Shown piece after piece: positions 1 to 11,200 of a stretch of DNA of 64,000 nucleotides. This stretch comes from Xestospongia bergquistia (Eukaryota; Porifera; Demospongiae; Haplosclerida; Petrosiidae), in NCBI GenBank assembly GCA_963965975.1, contig OZ014411.1:9487501-9551500 (forward strand), in the 5' to 3' direction. The notes under the pieces are model-generated. The model did not search any database and was not told the DNA's origin. It saw only the letters and a program-made list of their open reading frames with translations. The position numbers and the translations under genes were made by a program. Every line of letters begins with the position of its first letter. Position 1 is the first letter of the stretch.

Positions 1-340
1 TATCAATTTATTAAAATCAATGGAACATGTTATCCTCAATGTGATAGTTTTGAACAGAGTCCACATGATGTTATCGTTGCCTTAACAATTATACGAATGT
101 TTGCTGCTTGTTATAGTTTTGTTGTTGAAATTGTTGTTCTTGTCTTATCATTTGTGAATTGGAAAACAATGCATGTTGATTATAATGTTATACTTGATTT
201 GTGGTGGTGAATTTTTGTACAGATTTTTTTCCCTTCAATTTTTGTAGTTTACATGACGGTAGGCCATTGTATTGTTGGTAAGCAAGCACTATATCTGTGC
301 TCTTTTCAATGTCTTTCTCTCTCTCACTTCTCTCTTTCTT

Positions 341-428
<88 letters not shown>

Positions 429-1544
429 TTCTGTCAGCTTTTTTTATAATTGTTTCACTAATTGATAGATTTAAATTGTATTGTAATTCTATCACTCTAA
501 CAAAAGAAAATTTCAAAGATTCAACTTTTGTCATATATCAGGTGGGATAATTGTTTTCTGTATACATGATTAGTTTAGACTTAAACTGATACTCATATAT
601 GTCTCTTTTAGGAGCAATATTTCATTATTTTATAGTCAACATTACATTGTGGTAGTTCTTCCATGTTTGTTCAATATTCTATAAAATTATGTTTCCTTGA
701 CATCTAAACAATATCAGAAAAAAGAAAAATACTTCCATATAGTTTTGTTAGCTAGTTACTAGTATGTTTCACTGTATGTACAATTTATGAATTTAATTAA
801 CAAATTACACTGGTTGTCTCATTCCAATACTAGGTATCTTCATTCCCATACCTGGAGTATTACTAGCACTTTTAGTTCTTGATTGGGGTTATGTAGTTAA
901 TGAGTTTCCTTAGTTTTTTATGTTCTTCTCAAAATCTACATCTTTCATATTATCTAGTGAATTTTGCTCTTAACATTTTAACAGTTGTTGGGGGCTTTTT
1001 ACTTGTACCAATGTTCTGGAAACTTCATAAAGTAAGAATAATAACACTCACTCATTTTAACATTCCTTCTCTATGCAGCATCAAGGTATATTTCATACCA
1101 GGAAAAATAGCAGTCTTATCATCAGTACAGCAGAGAAAAAGATTCTTTTTGTGCTGTGTTATTATGTTATATTTACTGTGGTTATGTTGGTGTATTTTGG
1201 ACTCATTACAGCAGATACTGATTTATTTAAAACAAGCTCTAGAGACATATTTCCATTGTCAAGCATTAGGACATCTACCCAATCAAACATCACAATGTGA
1301 TCCAAAGGAATATCAACAATCTATCTATCCAGAGCTTGCAGTAACTACCTATTTTTTAATGACATTTATTACTACAGCAAATTTAACCTTTGTGATCAAC
1401 TGGAGCACTGTTACCAAATTCTGTTCACATTATTATCACAAGAAAGAAAAATCATATGTGTTATACTATTTACTCCACATTTACCAGTTGTGCCTCTCAA
1501 TTGCAATAATTGTACTTTTAGTATTTGTGTTTCATTATTATTAA
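1..1544 (+). pseudogene. Frizzled-like 7TM receptor, decayed copy (5' end outside window)
   Basis: This is a broken paralogue of the intact receptor at 4006-7639, and matching exons can be followed in order. The cysteine linker plus TM1 exon (1-170) reads openly (…FIKINGTCYPQCDSFEQS). The TM2-TM3 exons lie near 232-280 and 437-540. The WW-containing exon (612-760) has a TGG-TAG where the intact gene has TGG-TGG, and a 1-nt loss near 692. The next exon (833-1028) has a premature TAG in the segment after the conserved DWGYVVNEFP. The last exon (1078-1544) gains one base after TADTDLF, so its two halves lie in different frames. The GT donor after the TM1 exon is GC here. At least four independent lesions make translation of a full receptor very unlikely. 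It represents the 3' two-thirds of the gene. Confidence 0.85.
342..426. repeat. (CT)n microsatellite in a dead intron
   Basis: This is an almost pure CT dinucleotide tract with one TTT interruption. It lies just before the 3' splice acceptor of the TM2/TM3 intron of the decayed Frizzled-like copy. In the intact paralogue the same place (6320-6340) holds only an ordinary pyrimidine tract. The apparent Ser/Leu and Glu/Arg ORFs here are translations of the repeat. Confidence 0.95.
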
Positions 1545-1875
1545 TTGTTTTGTTTTAATATTTTTCTTGTAAACTAACATGAGTGTTCTTTTGAAATGTG
1601 ATTATAATTTGCATTGTAGAGTTATTGACTACTTTCTAAATTACGTTCATCACATGTAATCCTAGTATCACTGGTTGTTAAGCTACAATTGTTTATAGTT
1701 ATTAAAAAGTATATGAGTATATGAGTAAGCATATTTATTGGTCATACTCAAATGTTAATAACATTGATAATCTTTCATAAGATAAGCAAAATAATATCAA
1801 ATAAGTTGTTAATAATAATGATTTTTCTAAAGCAATGTATAAAAATTATCATTTGATATATTTAGATAATAAATC

Positions 1876-1884
1876 ATATATATA

Positions 1885-1924
<40 letters not shown>
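1876..1924. repeat. (TA)n microsatellite
   Basis: A near-perfect TA run lies between two Frizzled-like remnants. No gene is visible in 1545-1960 apart from this tract. Confidence 0.95.
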
Positions 1925-1927
<3 letters not shown>

Positions 1928-1961
1928 TAAATAGTAAGAATATATTGAACACTACATGTAA

Positions 1962-2640
1962 ATAGCTGTTTGGGTCATATTGTGTACTGAAACCTTCATA
2001 AAGTAAGGGTCATAATACTGTCTTGTTTTAACATTCCTTGTCTAACACAGCATTGAGGAAAAAAAGGATCAGTATTATCATCAGTATGAAGAGAAAAGAC
2101 TCCTATTGCACTGTGTTATTATGTTATATTTGCAGTGGTTATGTTGTTGTATTTTGGATTCTTTACAGCAGAAGCTATATCATTGGTATTATTTAACAAA
2201 TTTATCTCTTAATGTTTTAATAGCTGTTTGGGTCATATTGTGTTCTGGAAACTTCATAAAGTAAGGATCATAATACTGTCTTGTTTTAACATTCCTTGTC
2301 TACACAGCATCAAGGTATGTTTCACATAAGGGAAAAAAGCATCAGTGTTATCATCAGTACAAAGACAAAAAGACTCTGATTGCATTGTGTTATTGTGTTA
2401 TATTTGCTGTGGTCATGTTGTTGTATTTTGGACTCGTTACAGCAGATACTGATTTATTTATAGAAGCTCTAGAAACATATTTCCATTGTCAAGCATTAGG
2501 ACATTTATTCAATCAAACATCACAGTATGATCCAAAGGAATATCAACAATATACCCAGGGTCTGGACTACTACACCTGCTCATGATATTATTGTATAAAA
2601 GAAAAATCATCAAATGTTATGCTCCCTAACACACTTTGAC
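1962..2640 (+). pseudogene. Frizzled-like last-exon fragments, internally duplicated
   Basis: Two successive copies (about 1962-2190 and 2220-2640) of the end of the penultimate exon and the start of the last exon of the Frizzled-like gene. Each begins with the same text leading to ACTTCATAAAGTAAG (exon end plus donor) and continues into the CATnnnGG last-exon start. The second copy keeps an open stretch at 2385-2585 covering TM6 and the ECL3 cysteines (FHCQALGHLFNQTSQ) but stops before TM7. No upstream exons are attached. It is a tandem-duplicated non-functional tail. Confidence 0.8.
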
Positions 2641-2892
2641 CTGTGATGTCTGATATCACAGATAGCTCTCATTTACAATTATTATTATTGAAGTATTTGT
2701 GTCTCATTCTTGTACATTACCTTCTTTTAAGCCTATTTTTTAAATAATGTGAGTTTTTTTTTAAATGTGATCACTACAGGCCTTTGTTTTAGACTTATTA
2801 ACTACTTTCTAAATGACATTCATCAACTTTTATTATTAGCACTGGTTGATATGTTGTAGCATTTAGTTATTGTTAATTTTATTCTTAATTTC

Positions 2893-2942
2893 CAGGTAAG
2901 GGAATGAAAATACCTAGTATTGGAATGGGACAACCAGTGTAG
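2893..2942 (-). pseudogene. Inverted scrap of a Frizzled-like exon
   Basis: Read on the minus strand, this gives the acceptor and first codons of the penultimate Frizzled-like exon (CATTCCAATACTAGGTAT, then the codons for FIPLPG), nearly as at 6935-6965. Only about 50 bp is kept, in the orientation opposite to its neighbours. Confidence 0.65.
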
Positions 2943-4005
2943 TTGTTTTTATTTTTTAATCTTATTTTACTTCATTTATAATCTGCATATTTTCACTCTT
3001 TTCTGCAAAGATGGTTGATGATTGTACCAACAATGGGACAAAAAAGCACAAGATTATTTTTACATCATATTTACTGGCCTTACTTCAATGTCTGTAATCT
3101 TGATTCTATTTGATAATATAAACAAAACATTATCAAATGGATATTTCATAATAATGACATTTTCCAAAGCAATGTAGAAAAAGTGTCAGACACATATCTT
3201 TAGAACCTATTTGGTACATCAATTAATCATACATAAACATACATTAAATAGTAAGAATAGTGAATTTTACAGTTATTTTACAATGTTTGTTCTATAAATT
3301 AATTCTAGAGTTTATGTTAGAAGGATATAAATGTACGTATGTATATTAAAGATTAAAGAAATAATATTCAATGCTTACATACAAAGGAAAGAGATGATAC
3401 AATAAATAATACATTGTATAATTGTGTGGGTTGGGATGACAAAGTTGCTTATGACAGATGAGACATGTGTTAAGTTCAGAAACTCAAAGATACAGTAAAT
3501 AATAATAAGAACCTAAAGTTGACATACAGGAACTGACATTGAAATCATGATCATTAGATCATACTTGATTATTGAAACACAGAATAGAATATTAAGTAAA
3601 CTATTAAAATAACTAAAACCACTGTTTTAATATTATATTATAATCTGTTACACAACCAAGTCTCAGTGTCGTATTGACACTTTTTTGTCAGTGGTTATAA
3701 CAGATCTCATTACTAAAGTAGAAATAAAAATTCAATACTTTTCATATACAGCAGATGAGAAATGTATATACAGTTGATGGTGTGCAGCTTCATGTGTATA
3801 ATATCAGGTGTGCTGACTTGCAACACTTAGACTTTGTCCTTAGAGGTAATTGATACAATCAATGAATGTTATTAGCAAATACTATAGTCACAACAATGAG
3901 TATTACTATGACAACACATACCTGTCAAACCAGTTTATGATACCAGCTTTTGAATAATTCTAATTCTAATCGTATTTTGTAGTCACAGTGTCTTGCTGAT
4001 AAATT
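2943..4005. other. Intergenic, upstream of the intact Frizzled-like gene
   Basis: AT-rich sequence with no ORF of note and no recognisable gene fragment. It must contain the promoter of the gene starting at 4006, but no single core element is convincing. Confidence 0.6.
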
Positions 4006-4283
4006 ATGGAGGAGACAGAAGTTAGAGACGATTCTACATTTGCATATAATTCAACTCAAGACACAACTGCCAAACCTAGTATTAAGAAAAACAAAGAGAA
4101 GAGCTGGCTGTCTAGTTCACAAGATGATACCACTACCTGCTGTTGTTGTAATATTTCATCTAAAGTTGCAAAATATCTTGAATTATCAGGACTTATTATT
4201 GGTATAGTCATTGTACTGATGTTGTTATCTATTCCCATAATAAGTCATTTTGCTCTAGTAAGTATTTAAAATATACTGAGATT

Positions 4284-4325
<42 letters not shown>

Positions 4326-4535
4326 TAGATAGATAGATAGATATAGATATATATCATTAATTGATTTTTAGTTTTCTTGTTATGGTTATAGAAAGTGAAG
4401 GGTAGAGAGATCAACATGAACAATGCTAATACATCAGATATTACTGTAAGTGTTCTGTAATTTAATTCTATCATCAGCATTTTATTTGAAACCCTCTCAA
4501 AAAGAAAATACAAGCATACATACATGCATACATAA

Positions 4536-4572
<37 letters not shown>

Positions 4573-7500
4573 AGCTAGATAATCAGAAGCTGCTGTTAGT
4601 CATGGCTGAGGCAGTGTAGGCATTTTAAATCAAAACTATGACCACATTTTATCTATTTTCCCTTAGTATATCTACTTGGAACTAGTCTCTACTTGGAACT
4701 AGTCTCAGTATAGTTCAAAATATTGTCCTAATAAAGATTGTTTCAATAGTGTTAATGCCTATTTCAGTAAAATTAGGTAATTCTCTGCAAAACTCTTTAA
4801 CAATCCAGCTCATTGATGTAGCCCTGTGGTGTTAATAATCAAATTCTTGAAAAAGTCACTTGGTTAATAATTAGGTTGGTAGTTTATACATGACATACAC
4901 CACACATCCTAGGGCCAACCCAATTCAGGTCACAGTCAGGCCACTGATCTAACAGATAGATAACTTGCATCTTAATAATTTGTATAGTCTATACATGATT
5001 TATAGAAGCTATAGAGTAAGTTTACTTGAAGGTAAACAGTTTGGTATGATAGTTACTCTGTGTTGGTTTTTCCTACTCGTATTATAATACCAGATTTTAT
5101 AACATGACACTCATTAATGTCATGTTATTTTGAGGTACATGATTGAGACTACTATGTATATCACTGCTCCAGCCAGTATCTGACAACAGAACCTAGATAT
5201 TAATGCAAAGAATTATAATAACAAAAGTCTATTACTTTGATTTTGGTTAAACATCTTTGACTTTTGCATGAAGATTTTCAAAGTACATGTTTGTCTATTT
5301 ATAATTAAGATCAAACCTTTTGAGAAATTGTTTATTTTTTATTCTTTCTTTTGTATTTCTAGTGTTACAGTTATGGACTACAGTATTGTTCACATAAAAA
5401 CTTAACATGGAGTTTTGTCCCTGCTATTAGCAATATTTCTAAATTTCATGCCAAATCATATTCTGGAAATGCTTGTTTCTCTTTCTTCTCAAGTTGGTTA
5501 ACATGTGCACTAGGTGGATCAACATCAGTGTTTGTAAATAACTCTGGTATATTACCAGAAGAGATTATTACAAAATTAGGTAAGTCTAATAAATAACACT
5601 GTGATATTGTTATAGATATCTTTTTATTTAACAGCTAGCCTTCTTGTCACTTATTCAGCTTGCAATGAAGCCAATATGCCTTTTTTCTGTCAATTTGTTT
5701 TCCCTCTTTGTGATTGTAAAACTGGAAATTTATATTCATCACAAGAGACTTGTGAAGAAGTTAGCACTGTTATATGTAGGATATTGTGGCCACTACTGGA
5801 ACAACTGATCCAGCCACTTAAGTTACCACATTGTTCTGTGTTACCTATGTCTACCAATGTACCAGGTATATACATGTAAATGGTTATATGGAATAAGTAC
5901 ATTTCTATGTACACATGTAGATATCAGTGGTTCTGGTAACTCAGATATTAGTCCTACAACTGTTAATTCATGTTTGTCTCAAGAGACAGTTTGTGCTGAC
6001 CAATTTGTTAAAATCAATGGAACATGTTATGCTCGATGTGATAGTTTTGAACAGAGTCCACATGATGTCACTGTCTCTGTACAAAGTATACAACTGTTTG
6101 CTGCTTGTTATGGATTTATTATTGGAACTATCTTTCTTATCTTATCATTTGTGCGTTGGAAAACAATGTATGCTAATAATAAATTTTTGCTTGCTTTAAG
6201 TTGTGCATTGTTTTTTTCTTTTTTAGGTTGTTTTTTCCTTCTATTTTTTTAGTTTACATGACAGCCGACTATTGTATTGTAGGTAAGCAAATATTATGTG
6301 CATTAATTTTGATATCTTACTGTCTCTTTCTTTCTTTGAGGTTTTTTTATAATTGTGTCACAAATTGACAGATCCAAATTGTATTGTAATTCTGTTGCTA
6401 TAACAAAAGAAGATTTCAATGATTCAACTATATTTTGTCAAGTAGCAGGTGGGTCATATTCTATATACATAATTAGTCTAGACTCAAACTAATACTCATA
6501 TATATGTCTCTTTTAGGAGCAGTATTTCATTATTTTATAGTCAACATTACATTGTGGTGGTTCTTTCATGTTTGTTCAATATTCTATAAAATCATGTTTC
6601 CCTTGACAGCTAAACAATATAAGGATAAAGAAAAGTACCTCCATATAGTCTTACTTGTTATTGGTATGTTTCACTGCATCAAACAATCACATGAAATTAA
6701 TTTATAAATTCAATCAGCAAGTTATACCTATAAAACTTGTATGTTATGCATCCTAACTAGTTGCATGTGTTCAATAGTTTTGTGTATACTTATAAACATA
6801 ATGTCCTTATAAAAGGTACATTGTCTACATTTTGCAAATAACTTGCAAGCATATGTTCATTTCATTCAATTATAATAGACTTTATAGCAACATAATTTAT
6901 GACACTGCTCTATATCCCACATTTGATGTTGTCTCATTCCAATACTAGGTATCTTCATTCCCCTACCTGGAGTATTGCTAGCACTTTCAGTTCCAGATTG
7001 GGGTTATGTAGTAAATGAATTTCCTCCTTTTTTATGTTCTACTCAAAATATAAATCTTTGGTATTATTCAGCAACTTTACCTCTTAATATATTAATAGTT
7101 ATTGGAGTGTCATTGTTTGTTCTTATGTTCTGGAAACTTCATAAAGTATGAATAATAATACTCACTCATTTTAACATTTAGTTTCTTGGTCCATATAGCA
7201 TCAAGGTATATTTCACAATAAGAAAAAAAGTGATATCATCAGTACAGCAGAGAAAAAGATTATGATTGCACTGTGTTATTATGTTGTATTTACTGTTGTC
7301 ATGTTGTTGTATTTTGGACTTAATACAGCAGATACTGATTCATTTATAGAAGCTCTAGAGACATATTTCCGTTGCCAAGCATTAGGACATCTACCCAATC
7401 AAACATCACAGTGTGATCCAAAGGAACATCAACAATATATCTACCCAGAGCTAGCAGCAATTACCTATTTTTTAATGGCATTTGTTACCACAGCAAATTT

Positions 7501-7639
7501 AACCTTTGTCATCAACTGGAGCACTGTTGCCAAATTTTGTTCACGGTGTTATCCTAAGAAAGAAAAGTCATCAAAGTTAATGGTTTCTAATCCACTTTTT
7601 CCTGGTGTGTCTAATGTCAATGACTCTCATTTACAATAA
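4006..7639 (+). CDS. Frizzled-like class F receptor, 10 exons, intact
   Basis: Exons: 4006-4257, 4392-4445, 5363-5579, 5635-5865, 5921-6167, 6227-6282, 6341-6448, 6517-6663, 6949-7145, 7199-7639. All junctions are GT-AG and in frame, giving 1950 nt and 649 aa. Residues 1-50 are hydrophilic with a CCCC cluster. About 54-84 is a hydrophobic signal-anchor-like helix instead of a cleavable signal peptide. A Frizzled-type cysteine-rich domain follows (CNEANMPFFCQFVFPLC, then ETCEEVSTVIC and LPHC). A cysteine linker leads to seven membrane segments. Class F landmarks include the TM3-4 segment with LWWFFHV, HLI-type TM4, FWKLHK before ICL3, and an ECL3 with paired cysteines. The position of the Dishevelled-binding KTxxxW motif reads STVAKFC, and the tail is short. 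The likely role is a cell-surface receptor of the Frizzled/Smoothened family; the ligand is unknown. The family and exon structure are clear; the subfamily is not. Confidence 0.86.
4287..4354. repeat. (AT)n-(GATA)n microsatellite in intron 1
   Basis: An AT run (to ~4322) passes directly into GATA units (~4322-4354), all inside the first intron of the intact Frizzled-like gene. Confidence 0.93.
4537..4570. repeat. (TA)n microsatellite in intron 2
   Basis: A TA run lies inside the second intron of the Frizzled-like gene. The rest of this 917-nt intron (4446-5362) shows nothing else except a small direct duplication near 4672-4703 (two copies of a CTACTTGGAACTAG unit). Confidence 0.9.
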
Positions 7640-8272
7640 ATTTGATTGAAGTTTTTATGTTTTACACTTTGCTTTGTTTTAAAAGACTTTTTAAAAGATA
7701 ACATGAGTGTTTTTTTATAAATGTGATTATAACAAAATTAACTACACTCTGAATTACGTTGACTAAGCTTTATTACTAGCAATGGTTGGTATATTGTAGC
7801 ATTTAGTTGATTGGCATTAGTTTATTTCTAATCTAAATATTTTCATTCTTATCTGTGAAGATATTTGTTGATTATATTCCATTTTTGTCAACACTGGGAC
7901 AATACAAATAATTCACTGACTGTGTTTACATGTAGCCCTTCCTCAAATGTCAGCAATACTGATTCCATTTGATAATGTGAAATGAATACAATATTATGAG
8001 CAAGTGAATCATTAACATTTATTGTGGTGTTTGCAAAAGCAACGAAAAAAAACATGACTTTGTTTAGTACAAATTACAGAATCCATTATTTATAGGTTTA
8101 TAAACGAAAATTTATATCTAAATTAAGGCTATTGTATACTGCTGCACATATATCCAGTCCAAGTTACTTGTTTACATTGTGGACAATTGAATAGCAAATT
8201 TATTAAGCTAATGTACACAGCATTTTTATAAAAAATATAAGTAATTATATAGCCATTATGTATTATAAAAAT
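7640..8272. other. Intergenic between convergent receptor genes
   Basis: The Frizzled-like gene ends at 7639 and the GABA-B-like gene on the other strand ends at 8273, so this 630-bp spacer holds two 3' UTRs. Nothing else is recognised. Confidence 0.6.
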
Positions 8273-11200
8273 TCAAGTCATCATATCTGGACTGTCTCTT
8301 GTATTGCAGTCAGTGTTTATGTCGAAAACTAAAAAAGTGTTTTCATTGGCTTCTGTATGCTTAGAAACTGCAGCCAAGATTGCCTCAATCTAGATATTTG
8401 GATAATAAACATAAACTTCAAAGTAAAAGCATACAAATATAAGTTATGATATTTTTAGTGTATGTCGCAAGCTCATGTACATACAAGTTGAATATAGTTT
8501 TTGATATATATATATAATCATGGAACTCACTTTTAATATTGATGACTTTAATTGATTTACTTCTTCACATTTTTGAAAGTAGAGCTGCTTTGTAGTTAAT
8601 GTTCTTTGTAGACGTGCTTCCTGTTTTGCTTTCTTCAGGTCATTAGCAATGGCTACAAACTGAATAAAGCAATTACAAAATATTATTAATAGTAAGTGAT
8701 ACATTTTACCTTTGGTAGGTACAATGTAGTTAATGAGAATGTACCAATTAATGCTACAAGGCATGTAAAAAATATAACGCCATATTCAAGTCTGACTGAA
8801 GAAGTAAAGAGTGTCTTTGTGATAAACGAAAAAAAGAAAGTAAAAAATAAAAAAGTAACAATTATCAGACTAGACAGTTCTCCTTCCTTCTTGAAATATG
8901 AAATGATTTTGAGATTATGAAGTGCTAATGCTAAAATTGTTATGAAAAGAATTATTAAATAAATATCTACTATCAGATTCCACAAATCATGAGGTTGACT
9001 TGAGCAATGATATTCTATCTTTTTTGTTATATCCTGGACATTCTGCAAAAAAGGTGGGATCAATCAATAAATGAAGAGCTACTTAAATACAAACATTTCA
9101 CTAAAATATAACAATCCCAGACTAGGATTTTAATGATAAATAATACTCACTGCATCTGGACAATCAACTTCTATATATTGTGGTATGATAAAACGTGGAC
9201 TGACAACCATTCTTGAGACAACAATTGCGATCACAGGAAACAGAAAAATGATTATTAATAATAACAATACCCAGTCCGAAAGATACTTCTAAATAAATGA
9301 TATAAGCATATAAACAGTAGGAGACATTATCACAATGAGTGCATTTTCATTGTTTATACTTACCCTGTGTCTGATTCTTGGATTACGAAATATGCGATAA
9401 ATTCGCCAATTTTTAACCAATAAAGTAGAACAAAATGCTGTAAATGATACATACCATAAGCAATAGGATGCCTACATAATGGCAAGAAATTATCACAAAA
9501 ACTATTAAAAGACCAACACTAGACATACGTCACAGAGAGGAGGCAATGTTTTTTTATAGTTTTCCTTGTTTCCCATGTAGAAGATTACCAGTAATATTAA
9601 GCCATCAACAAACATGCAACAGCACGACAAATTAAGAATAATGTTGAATTTTGGAGATGAAGCTTTGATGTGCCTAGTAAAGTACAAATATAGTAATTAG
9701 GTATTATCATTACATTGCTAAAAACTAACTTGTTTTGTCTCCATACAAATGTAACTACTAATAGAGCAAGACCAGCAAAAATTCCAACTAAATTCCATAT
9801 TGCCATTATAACTACAGTTGCCAAGAAACTCATTGGTACAAATGAGCAGTTATATGGACTACCATCAGTAGGTAAATAACCACCTGTATTAATAATTATA
9901 TATAATGGTTATTGTAAACATTGTAGTTATGGTTACATTACAGATGTAAATATAGATGAATAATGATAGATACATAAACTACAACAATTCTTTGACTTGC
10001 TTCTAACATGACCTATTTGTGGCTGTTATCTGTACTGTGCATACATCATTTCTTAATACAGACATCTTGTTTGCACATCACTACATATATATATAGAATT
10101 GATACTATTAAGACATTAAATTAACCACACAATGATATTATCATGTATTGTCATCACATATGACACCGAAATTAAAGCTTTAAACATGTTAGAATTCAAA
10201 ACAGCCATGATCATCATGTTTCTAGTCATTTTTCCTTCAACATAACCACCTCATTTGTTAACTACCAAACATGAGATATTTTTAAATCTAGTTGTGAAAT
10301 TGGCAGCAAATATGCATCCTGTTGGTATATCTTTCTACACTCAAGTTCCCCATGCAAAGTCTTTCCTTTATCTATAGCTCTATTGCTCCTATACATCACT
10401 TGTTTCTTGTAGTTGTTACCCTATGTTATCACAAATGCTATCTAGAGAACTAAGATAAGTCAATTCCAAAGAATTCATACTTGATAATAACTATAAATAA
10501 TTGTAATGATTGAACATTCTTCTTTAGGAAGAAACATCACTACTTCTAAAGCGTACATGATTTGTAAATGGAGCAATTTATTTTCATTTATAGATAACAA
10601 AAATGAGGACACTAGTAAGAAGTAATCACAGAAAAACTATTAATGAAGCTTAAAATAGAGAATATAACAAAGCCAGTCAACCTTAAAAACGACATGTAGT
10701 AACCTCATAAAACAATCAGTATGTATCATAGCTAAACAATTGATAGTATTAGTTGAAACCACATATCTTCATATTACATTATATAGTTAAATTTACTTGA
10801 AAAAAAAACTACCAAAATATTTAAATTTGAACATACCTTTCCATGAAACATCACAGCAACGAGAGCTATTTTTACAAACATTGTAAACTAGTCTTTGCTC
10901 TCCTACTATCGAATCAAAACTTCCCAAAATACATTCTGTCTTTCCTTTAACAAAAGACACATACATTTTGCTGACAAAAAACTTACCAGATAATTGTGTC
11001 ACTAAACCGTGACCATCATTACTTCTACTAGTAGAATTATGAAAGTTTTGAATACCCTAATATGAAAGAAGTAAACTATAATATATAAATACATTAAATC
11101 AACTAAGTGAGACAGTAAAACCTAAGTACTTACTGCAAGTCCATTATAAGGACTAAGTGAATTCTTTAAACTATCTTCAAGAAGTTTGATAAGACATGGA

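Noticed and set aside
253-550. ORFs rich in Ser/Leu (+) and Glu/Arg (-)
   Set aside because: They are translations of the (CT)n microsatellite and have no splice or start support.
4283-4573. Minus-strand ORF of Tyr/Ile repeats
   Set aside because: It is made from TA repeats inside introns of the Frizzled-like gene.
10979-10998. GTAAGT-TTTTTGTCAG as a tiny intron in exon 8 of GABA-B-like gene 1
   Set aside because: It would be only ~16 nt, too short to splice, and reading through keeps the frame in both paralogues.
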